A stretch of 48,839 bases of DNA, from positions 1 to 48,839 of the forward strand of contig JARKNW010000104.1 in the NCBI GenBank assembly GCA_029976075.1, given 5' to 3'. The position numbers and the translations under genes are program-made. Below the pieces are notes generated by a model that saw only the letters and a program-made list of their open reading frames with translations, did no database searches and was not told the DNA's origin. Source of the stretch: Pleomorphomonas sp. (lineage in GTDB: Bacteria; Pseudomonadota; Alphaproteobacteria; Rhizobiales; Pleomorphomonadaceae). Of the stretch, positions 8,222-15,091 are shown one piece after another (the first letter of the stretch is position 1; every line of letters starts with the position of its first letter).

Positions 8222-9616
8222 TCATGCGACGAGCCTCTCGAAACGGTCGAGGATGCCGGGCAGGCGCGTCGTGAGTTCCGCGCGCAGTGCCTCCACATCC
8301 ATCGTGAGAATTTCTCGGTCCTTCATGATCATCTCGCCGTTTACGAAGACGGTGCGGACGTCGCGTCCGATGATCGAACAGGCTGCCGTGAAGAGCGGAT
8401 CGGCCATCGGCAGTTGGTCCAGTCCATTGGCCTCGCAAAGCAGAAGATCGGCCGCCTTGCCTTGCTCGATAGAGCCGATCGTATCGGCGAGGCCGAGTGC
8501 CCGCGCGCCACCGCGGGTCGCGACCGCCAGCACTTCTTCCGAGGAAATGGCGCTGCGAACCGCCCACGGCGCGCCCGCGACCGCCTGCTGCCCGATCCGC
8601 GCCTGATGAGCCACCTGGAACATGTCGAGCGAGCTCCAGGCAACCGGGCCGTCGGTACCGAGCCCGATGTCGATGCCCCTGCGCCACATCTCCGCAAGGC
8701 GGGGGAAGCCAACCTGGTAGTTGTTGAAGGCGCAATGACAGGCCGACGGTCGATGCCGGGCATAGAGGTCGACGTCGCCGGGGGAAAGCAGGATCGAGTG
8801 GGCGCAATGCAGATGCGGCGACAGCACGCCGAGATCGGCGAGATATTCGGCAGGTCGGCGGCCAAATTTTTCGGCCGCGTAGTCGATCTCGTAGACGCCT
8901 TCGCAGAGGTGTGTGTGGATCTTGGTGTTGAGATTATGCGCCGCTTCGGAGATGCCGGAGATCAGTTCCGGCGAGCAGACGAGGATCTGACGCAGGGCGA
9001 GCCAAGCCTTGACGCGCGGGTGATCGCGCCAGCGAGTCACAAGATCGACGTTGCGCTCAAGTGCTTCGTCAGACCGCATCACCATGCCTGCTGGAACGCT
9101 GGCGCCGCCGGCGGCCGCGTTCTGGTCGATCGTCGACAAGGCAATGAAGCCGCGCAGACCCGATTCCACCGCCGCGCGGCCGATTTCGTCGGGGAAAGGT
9201 CCGCCCGCCTCGGCGAAGCAAGTCGTGCCGACCTCGATCATGTTGGCAAAAGCGAAGCGGGCCGAAAGATACACCTCATCGGCCGTCAAGAGGCTTTCGA
9301 AGGGGACGAGATAGTTCTTCCAGGTCGGATGGCGTAAGGCTCGCGTCCGGCCAATCGCCGCAACCCGGCCGCGCAGCAGTTGTTGCGCGGTGTGAACGTG
9401 AGCATCGATCATGCCCGGCAGGGCGATCTGACCGCGAGCGTCGAGCTTGCGTTTCGCCGGCATCCGAGCGGCGGTTTCCGCGTTGCCCAGCCAGGCGATG
9501 CGGCCGTCACGAATGGCGATGGCGCCGTCGCGGATCACCGTTGCTGCGTCGTCCATGGTGACGATGGCGCAGCCGTGAATGATGAGGTCGGGGGCGGCAT
9601 CGCTTGGGAAGAGCAT
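8222..9616 (-). CDS. Amidohydrolase-superfamily deaminase (ATZ/TRZ, SAH-deaminase-like)
   Basis: 464 residues. The metal-binding set of the subtype with one metal is present: HVH (residues 73 and 75), His236 and Glu239 in HTHLCEG, His273 in CAHS and Asp322 in GLGTDGP. The N-terminal LIIHGCAIVTMDD and the C-terminal IEQGKAADLLL form the usual beta-sandwich flanks. Family members deaminate or dechlorinate purine-, pterin- or triazine-like rings (guanine, SAH, melamine, atrazine). A longer frame reaches into the VOC gene (TTG at 9748). ATG 9616 is chosen because it begins the conserved domain, although its ribosome site is weak. It is second in the operon and points to a heterocyclic or amidine substrate for the importer. 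Confidence 0.88.
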   Translation of the reverse strand: MLFPSDAAPDLIIHGCAIVTMDDAATVIRDGAIAIRDGRIAWLGNAETAARMPAKRKLDARGQIALPGMIDAHVHTAQQLLRGRVAAIGRTRALRHPTWKNYLVPFESLLTADEVYLSARFAFANMIEVGTTCFAEAGGPFPDEIGRAAVESGLRGFIALSTIDQNAAAGGASVPAGMVMRSDEALERNVDLVTRWRDHPRVKAWLALRQILVCSPELISGISEAAHNLNTKIHTHLCEGVYEIDYAAEKFGRRPAEYLADLGVLSPHLHCAHSILLSPGDVDLYARHRPSACHCAFNNYQVGFPRLAEMWRRGIDIGLGTDGPVAWSSLDMFQVAHQARIGQQAVAGAPWAVRSAISSEEVLAVATRGGARALGLADTIGSIEQGKAADLLLCEANGLDQLPMADPLFTAACSIIGRDVRTVFVNGEMIMKDREILTMDVEALRAELTTRLPGILDRFERLVA

Positions 9617-9701
9617 TGGCGGAACCAAGAGGAAATGTTGGCCCGGCGGAATGGCGCCGGCCCGGCAATTATTGGAAAAAAGGCGGACTGGAGACCTGGC
9701 G

Positions 9702-10187
9702 CTATGGATCGCTGCGCATCGTGATCCGGGAACCGAGCTTGCGCGCAAAGCGCAACAAATAGCCGTTGGGGTCCTGGATCAGAAACTGGCGGTAGCCTCG
9801 CTCGATGCCGTCCGCGCCGTACCAGGCTTCGTGCAAGGGTTGGAAAAACGGCCACCCGGCGGCCGTAATGCGGTCCGCAAGCGCCTCGACATCCTCGACG
9901 AAGAATTTGAAGTTGACGCCGCGACCGAGCGGCGCTTCCAGCGGGGCGGTCTGCCAATGGCCGCTGACCTGGGCAATCATGATGTCGGCGGAACCGCGAG
10001 AGAGATAGGCGAACCCTTTTCGGCCGAACATGAAACGGAATCCGATCAGGTCGGACCAGAAGCGAAGGCTGGCCTCGAAATCGAACACTTCGAACTCCGC
10101 GACGAAGGAGGCTGTTCCCCCATCATAGGGAAAGCTGAGCACGTGCGGTTGAGCTTCGGGCGCTTGGCTGGTCACGTTGTCGATCAT
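9702..10187 (-). CDS. VOC family protein, copy 2
   Basis: 161 residues, a vicinal-oxygen-chelate domain closely related to the protein at 775-1221: shared FW-LIGF, APLGRGVNFKFFVEDVE, GYRQFLIQDPNGYLLRFARK. It is the first gene of the catabolic operon. ATG 10187 is preferred over an in-frame TTG at 10199. A near-perfect palindrome lies just upstream (10218-10237). Its position suggests an enzymatic step, such as ring opening or isomerisation, or protection from a toxic intermediate. The sequence alone does not decide. Confidence 0.87.
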   Translation of the reverse strand: MIDNVTSQAPEAQPHVLSFPYDGGTASFVAEFEVFDFEASLRFWSDLIGFRFMFGRKGFAYLSRGSADIMIAQVSGHWQTAPLEAPLGRGVNFKFFVEDVEALADRITAAGWPFFQPLHEAWYGADGIERGYRQFLIQDPNGYLLRFARKLGSRITMRSDP

Positions 10188-10217
10188 GATCGGGTCCAAT
10201 GTTTGATTTGTTACCCG

Positions 10218-10237
10218 CGATCATTCATCAATGATCG
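10218..10237. promoter_or_regulatory. Candidate operator upstream of the VOC-amidohydrolase operon
   Basis: CGATCATT-CATC-AATGATCG is a perfect 8-bp inverted repeat with a 4-nt spacer, 31 bp upstream of the first gene's start codon, in an AT-rich segment that should hold the promoter. The RpiR regulator at 1296-2210 is a candidate ligand, but no copy of the site is visible upstream of that gene. Confidence 0.5.
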
Positions 10238-10605
10238 ATTTGTTTCAACGTGTCGTGTTGATTATTCTTTTAGCGCCGGGGTCGACCGATAGGTACATAT
10301 ACGCAATGAGTTATGGGGCGTGCTTGCAAAGGATGCAGTCGCTGCGCTTAATTTGCATCTATGTTGAGCGTGACGAAGAGCGTCTGACCGTCCAGGCCGA
10401 GCGTTCGAAATGTCGACAGCGATCAAACAGGCTAGCAATCGTTCGCGCGGTTTTCGGGCGCGCCTCGGTATCCGCTATGAGAACGGGCCATCATTTGGGC
10501 ACGGCGGAAGCCGCAACCTACTGGAAAAGACCACCGTTCGAGTGAAAGAGGAGCAGTCCGGCTCGGAAGGCGAGCGGTCTAGTTCCGTCTATTCTCCACA
10601 AAATC
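10238..10605. other. Intergenic region without a supported gene
   Basis: About 370 bp between the promoter region of the catabolic operon and the end of the LacI gene. Open frames on the plus strand here have no recognisable domain and are rich in Arg and Ser. I see no gene. Confidence 0.4.
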
Positions 10606-11667
10606 CTATTCCAGCTTCGTATGGAACGAACCGTCGGCAGATTGAAGTTCAGCCTCGCCCGATCCCCGCTTTATGAGCCTGGTGCCCAGCTTGATCGTCT
10701 GGGGCGGCGAGGTATCGCCGCCAATCCTGCGGAACAGGAGTTGGGTTGCGACACGGCCGATATCGTAAGGGTTCTGTTCGACGACACTGATTCCCGGCTC
10801 CAGCAGATCGGCAAGCGGGAAATCATCGAAGCCGATGAAGGGCAGATGCAGACCGACGACCTTGAAGGCGCGGAGCAAGGCATAGGTGCAAAGGGAGTCG
10901 CCGGTAATCGCGCCGGTGATCGGCTCATTGAGAGCGAGCATCTTTTTGAGGGAGGCTAGGGTAGCCGCAGGGTTGCCGGATGCCGAGCAGACCAGCGCGT
11001 CATCATAGGCAATGCCCTCGGCCGTCAAGGCTTGCCGGTATCCCTCGATCCGCTCGACCTGAGTAAACAGCTGATCGGCATTGCTGAAGAAGGCGATGCG
11101 GCGATGGCCGCATTTCACAAGCTGGCGTGTCGCCATCTGGGCACCGGCGTGGTTGTCGGTCAGGACAGTGTCCACTTGATGGTGCAGCGACGGACGGTCA
11201 ACGAATACGATCGGAAGTCCGTTTCCCAATTCACGGCCGAGGTAGGGCTGTTCCCGGCCGGTCGGGGCGATGATCAGGCCGTCGACCTGGCGGGAAGCCA
11301 GCGCCCGTACCGCCTCCTGTTCTCGCTCGAGATTGCCGCCAGTCGCCGCAACGATCAGCATCGAGCTGTTTTCAAGGCTCACACTCTCGATGGCTCTGAT
11401 CAACTGCGAGACGAAGGGTTCGCCAAGATCCTCGCAAATAAAGCCGATGCTGTGGGTCGTGCCCATGCGAAGCACCCGGGCGCTGTCGTTACGCCGATAT
11501 CCTAGTTCGGCGATGACGGCCTTCACCTTTTTCCGGACGGGAGGACTAACGCCAGGCTCGTCATTGACGACTCTCGAAACCGTTTTCAATGCCACACCCG
11601 CCACGCGTGCCACGTCCTTCATCGTGGCTTGCTGAGGCCTGGCCGAATTGGTTGCGCTTTGATTCAT
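10606..11667 (-). CDS. LacI family regulator of the GHL6 sugar operon
   Basis: 353 residues. The N-terminal helix-turn-helix reads TMKDVARVAGVALKTVSRVV followed by hinge residues, then the periplasmic-binding-like effector domain: SIGFICEDLGEPFVSQLIRAIE, the DGLI hinge strand and FIGFDDFPLADLLEPGISVVEQ near the C-terminus. The start at ATG 11667 is preceded by GAGGAC at good spacing; an upstream ATG at 11712 has no such site. It is divergent from the importer operon beginning at 11901. Two identical ACAACGTTGT palindromes in the divergent region are its likely operators. The effector is presumably the imported sugar. Confidence 0.92.
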   Translation of the reverse strand: MNQSATNSARPQQATMKDVARVAGVALKTVSRVVNDEPGVSPPVRKKVKAVIAELGYRRNDSARVLRMGTTHSIGFICEDLGEPFVSQLIRAIESVSLENSSMLIVAATGGNLEREQEAVRALASRQVDGLIIAPTGREQPYLGRELGNGLPIVFVDRPSLHHQVDTVLTDNHAGAQMATRQLVKCGHRRIAFFSNADQLFTQVERIEGYRQALTAEGIAYDDALVCSASGNPAATLASLKKMLALNEPITGAITGDSLCTYALLRAFKVVGLHLPFIGFDDFPLADLLEPGISVVEQNPYDIGRVATQLLFRRIGGDTSPPQTIKLGTRLIKRGSGEAELQSADGSFHTKLE

Positions 11668-11751
11668 GGGAAATGTCCTCGCCGGCGGTAATTCCGGCGC
11701 CGCCTTTCTCATCTTCTAATAGCAAAGATGTCAGGGCGCGTCATGGTACAG

Positions 11752-11761
11752 ACAACGTTGT
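11752..11761. promoter_or_regulatory. LacI-type operator O1
   Basis: The palindrome ACAACGTTGT has the central CG typical of LacI-family sites. Read on the minus strand, the flanks (T before, C after) match those of the second copy at 11851. It lies just upstream of a possible promoter (TTGTCT at 11772 and CATAAA at 11796). Confidence 0.75.
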
Positions 11762-11850
11762 ACACATAGAATTGTCTCTTGCATAAAGCGTCCTTCATAA
11801 AATGGCGGATAGTAGGCTATTGACGGCGGATATGCCGGCGATTAAGACGT

Positions 11851-11860
11851 ACAACGTTGT
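11851..11860. promoter_or_regulatory. LacI-type operator O2
   Basis: A second exact copy of ACAACGTTGT, 99 bp from O1 and 40 bp before the GTG start of the binding-protein gene. Paired sites around a promoter suggest repression by a looped LacI-family tetramer or two dimers. Confidence 0.75.
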
Positions 11861-11900
11861 CAGCGAAAAGGGCGCTGACATTGGTTTGGGAGGATTGGAA

Positions 11901-13109
11901 GTGAAGCATTCCTTGTTGCTGGCTCTGGCCGCCTCGGTGGCCTCGGCGTCGATGGCCGTCGCTCAGGATTCGCCGGTTACGTTGCGCTGGGCCATGTCCG
12001 CCGATTCACAGGCTGAAATCGCCGTTTGGAACCATCTCGCGGATATGGTTCACGCGAAATATCCGGCCATCACGGTGAAGTTCGAGAGCACGGCCTTCCG
12101 GGATTATTACAACAAGCTGGCAACGCAAGCCGCGGCCAACGACCTTGCCTGCATTGCCGGTTTGCAGGCGCAGCGGGCGCCGGACTACGGCCAGCTTTTC
12201 GTCGACCTGACGCCATTCTTCAAGGACGCCGGCTTCGACATCTCGGCCTATGAACCCTCGATCGTCGACGGCCTCAAACTGGATGGCAAGCAGCTCGCCG
12301 TGCCATATGACCTTGGCCCCTATGTCCTTTATTACAACAAGACCCGCTTTGCCGAAGCCGGCATCCCCGAACCTAAGCCGGGCTGGAGCGTGGATGAGTT
12401 CATGACCGCCGCCAAGGCACTGACAAAAGACGGCAAATATGGCTTCGTGGCCGATGGTACGCCCGACATGTGGCTGCCGTTCGTTCTCAGCATCGGCGGC
12501 GACTATATCGCCGACAATCGGCCGGATCTGACCAACGACAAGGTCGTCGAAGGTTTCTCATGGGTAACGGCTTTGGCGAGCAAGGATCATGTGGCGCCGC
12601 CGCTGCCGGCGACCGGCGCCTCCAACTACCCGGCCGACCAGTTCCGCTCGGGCAACGCGGCGATGTATATCGATGGCCCGTGGCAGTTGATCAACGCCAA
12701 GGCCAATGTCCAGTTCGACATCGGCATCGGCACCACGCCAGCTTTCGGTGGTGCCTCGGTCACCACCATGTCGGGCACCGGTTTTGGTGTAACCAAGTCC
12801 TGCGACCATCCGGCCGAGGCCTTCAAGGCGATCTCTGTGATCATCGGGCCCGAGGCGCAGCAGTACATTGCTGAATCCGGCCGCGGCTTCCCGGCCTACA
12901 AGGAGGCCCAGGCCTATTGGTACAAGGTTGCCGGCGTGGAAGGCGCCCGCGAGACCATCGATACGGCGCTGAAGACGGTGAATGTCTACCGCACCACGCC
13001 ACGCTGGAACCGGGTCGCCCAGTTGCTGCAGCAGTATGCGGTGGAGGCTTTCAACGGCACCAAGGCCCCGGCCGAGATCCTGAAAGAGGTGCAGGCGCAG
13101 ATCAACTGA
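11901..13109 (+). CDS. Extracellular sugar-binding protein of a CUT1 ABC importer
   Basis: 402 residues. The N-terminal signal peptide is HSLLLALAASVASASMAVAQ. The mature domain has the solute-binding family 1 pattern: VTLRWAMSADSQAEIAVWN at the N-terminus, YYNKTRFAEAGI, and GNAAMYIDGPWQL in the C-terminal half. The start is a GTG at 11901, placed 7 nt after a perfect GGGAGG; the frame is open further upstream but that part covers the operator. It delivers a mono- or oligosaccharide to the permeases at 13299-15037. A large hairpin follows the gene. Confidence 0.93.
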   Translation: MKHSLLLALAASVASASMAVAQDSPVTLRWAMSADSQAEIAVWNHLADMVHAKYPAITVKFESTAFRDYYNKLATQAAANDLACIAGLQAQRAPDYGQLFVDLTPFFKDAGFDISAYEPSIVDGLKLDGKQLAVPYDLGPYVLYYNKTRFAEAGIPEPKPGWSVDEFMTAAKALTKDGKYGFVADGTPDMWLPFVLSIGGDYIADNRPDLTNDKVVEGFSWVTALASKDHVAPPLPATGASNYPADQFRSGNAAMYIDGPWQLINAKANVQFDIGIGTTPAFGGASVTTMSGTGFGVTKSCDHPAEAFKAISVIIGPEAQQYIAESGRGFPAYKEAQAYWYKVAGVEGARETIDTALKTVNVYRTTPRWNRVAQLLQQYAVEAFNGTKAPAEILKEVQAQIN

Positions 13110-13121
13110 CCTGCGCAGCGG

Positions 13122-13197
13122 TGGCCCGTCCGTATCTCCCACAGGCGGCAATGACATCGGTTCCCCCACCGTCATTGCCCGTCTGACGGGCGGGCCA
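13122..13197 (+). terminator. Long stem-loop between binding-protein and permease genes
   Basis: Outer arms TGGCCCGTCCGT (13122) and ACGGGCGGGCCA (13186) pair with one mismatch. Inner arms GGCAATGAC (13147-13155) and GTCATTGCC (13171-13179) pair perfectly. The structure begins 12 bp after the binding-protein stop codon. It probably protects the upstream transcript or attenuates transcription, so the binding protein is made in excess over the membrane proteins. Confidence 0.65.
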
Positions 13198-13298
13198 CAC
13201 CCATTCTCCGAATTGGATGCCAAGCTGTAAGCTGCATAGCCGCGCCGTGCGTCCGCGCCGGCCGAGGCGCACCGTTTCTGATCGAAGGATACGACTTC

Positions 13299-14210
13299 AT
13301 GGGCAAAGTGCAGGGGCCAAAGCGCAATCAGACGATTGCCGCTCGCCGCCGGCGATGGGCCGTGCTCGGCTTTCTCGGCCCCAACCTCCTGGGTTTTCTG
13401 GTTTTCACGATTTTCCCCATCAGCGCCTCGCTCATCATCAGCTTTTACGAATGGCCGCTACTCGGGGACGCCGTTGCCGTCGGCTTCAAGAATTTTGTCA
13501 GGATGTTCACCCAAGATCCCGTGTTCTGGCAGATCAGCTTCAACACGATCTATTTCGTTGTCGGTTACATCATCCTCAACCTGGTGGTCTCCATCGGCCT
13601 CGCCGTCTGGCTGACGTCGGGCATTCGCTTCGCCGGCCTCTTCCGTTTCGTCTTCTTCTTGCCGGTCGTGGCGCCCATGGTGGCCAACTCCGTGGTGTGG
13701 CGTCTGCTTTTTGTTCCTGATACCGGGCTGTTCGCCGCTCTGCTGGCGACGGTGGGGGTGCACGCTCCCAACTGGCTGGGCTCCCCCAACTGGGCCATGC
13801 CCTCGGTGATCCTGATGTCGGTTTGGGCTGGCTTCGGCTACAACATGATCATCTTCGTCGCCGGCATCCAAGCCATTCCCGCCTCGATCTACGAGGCAGC
13901 GGAAATCGACGGCGTCAACGCCTGGACCCGCTTCCGGCACATCACCTTTCCGATGATCAGCCCGAGCATCTTTTTCGCCACGGTGATGACGCTGATCTCG
14001 GCGCTGAAAGTCTTCGAGCAGCCCTACATCCTGACCGGCGGCGGTCCGGGATCATCGACGACCACCATTGTCTTCTATCTCTACCAGCAGGGCTTCCAGA
14101 ACTACGATCTCGGATACGCCTCATCCATCGCCTGGATGTTGTTCCTGGTCATCATGTTCGTGACTGCCATCCAATTCTGGGGACAAAAGAAATGGGTTCA
14201 TTACGCATGA
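13299..14210 (+). CDS. Sugar ABC permease (MalF/UgpA type)
   Basis: 303 residues with about six hydrophobic segments. The cytoplasmic EAA loop reads IYEAAEIDGVNAWTRFRHI, with the conserved Gly and Ile-rich helices of the MetI superfamily. The N-terminus has the FLGPNLLGFLVF segment common to first permeases of CUT1 systems. ATG 13299 follows AAGGA at 9 nt. The 3' end overlaps the next permease start. Confidence 0.93.
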   Translation: MGKVQGPKRNQTIAARRRRWAVLGFLGPNLLGFLVFTIFPISASLIISFYEWPLLGDAVAVGFKNFVRMFTQDPVFWQISFNTIYFVVGYIILNLVVSIGLAVWLTSGIRFAGLFRFVFFLPVVAPMVANSVVWRLLFVPDTGLFAALLATVGVHAPNWLGSPNWAMPSVILMSVWAGFGYNMIIFVAGIQAIPASIYEAAEIDGVNAWTRFRHITFPMISPSIFFATVMTLISALKVFEQPYILTGGGPGSSTTTIVFYLYQQGFQNYDLGYASSIAWMLFLVIMFVTAIQFWGQKKWVHYA

Positions 14211-15037
14211 ACCGGGGCAAGACACTGAAGGCGGCGCTGTCACAGACGCTTCTCACCCTCGTGGCCATCGTGATGATCTTCCCTTTCTTTTGGATGATCA
14301 CCACGGCGCTCAAACCGGCGTCCGAAGTCTTCTCGGTCCCACCCCACATCATCGGCAGCGCCGTGCGCTGGCAGAACTTCCTCGACGCCTGGAACTACCT
14401 GCCGTTCAGCCGCTTCATCGTCAACGGGCTGGTCGTGTCGGCCGTCGGTACGGCGATCGTCCTGGTCAGTTCGTCGCTTGCCGCCTTCGCCTTCTCCCGC
14501 CTTCAGTGGCGCGGCCGCGACGGCGTGTTTCTGATCTATCTCGGCACGCTGATGATCCCGCAAGAAGTGCTCGTGGTCCCCATGTTCATGATCATGCGTG
14601 AGCTCGGCTGGATCAACAGCTACGCCGGCCTGATCATGCCCTGGGCCTTCACGGCCTTTGGCACCTTCCTGCTGCGCCAGTTCTTCATGACCTTGCCGCG
14701 CGAACTGGAGGAGGCGGCCATCATCGACGGCGCCAGCATCTGGACGGTCTACTGGCGGATTCTGTTGCCGCTGACCCGGCCGGCCATGGGCACGCTCGCC
14801 GTCTTCACCTTCATCGGCTACTGGAACAGCTTTCTCTGGCCGCTGCTCATCGTCAGCGACGTCAACATGGCCACCGTTCCGCTCGGCCTCAACATGTTCC
14901 TCGGCCAAACCGGCAACCAGTGGAACCTTTTGATGGCGGCAGCGACCATCTCCGTCATTCCGAGCGCGCTTCTGGTCATCGCGCTACAGAAATACCTCGT
15001 CAAGGGAATCGCCCTTTCCGGTCTCGGCGGCCGCTAG
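14207..15037 (+). CDS. Sugar ABC permease (MalG/UgpE type)
   Basis: 276 residues, about six membrane segments. The EAA loop is ELEEAAIIDGASIWTVYWRI. The N-terminal FPFFWMITTALKP and the later IPQEVLVVPMFMIMRELG are hallmarks of MalG-type permeases. ATG 14207 overlaps the preceding stop codon as ATGA, indicating coupling; an in-frame ATG at 14192 is an alternative. It pairs with the product of 13299-14210. Confidence 0.93.
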   Translation: MNRGKTLKAALSQTLLTLVAIVMIFPFFWMITTALKPASEVFSVPPHIIGSAVRWQNFLDAWNYLPFSRFIVNGLVVSAVGTAIVLVSSSLAAFAFSRLQWRGRDGVFLIYLGTLMIPQEVLVVPMFMIMRELGWINSYAGLIMPWAFTAFGTFLLRQFFMTLPRELEEAAIIDGASIWTVYWRILLPLTRPAMGTLAVFTFIGYWNSFLWPLLIVSDVNMATVPLGLNMFLGQTGNQWNLLMAAATISVIPSALLVIALQKYLVKGIALSGLGGR

Positions 15038-15091
15038 TCAAACCACAACCTTCGAACCCATTCCCCGAACTCAGCCAAGGAGGAGCATGAC

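Noticed and set aside
10231..10676. Plus-strand frames between the VOC operon and LacI
   Set aside because: No domain and no ribosome site; partly overlap the LacI gene.
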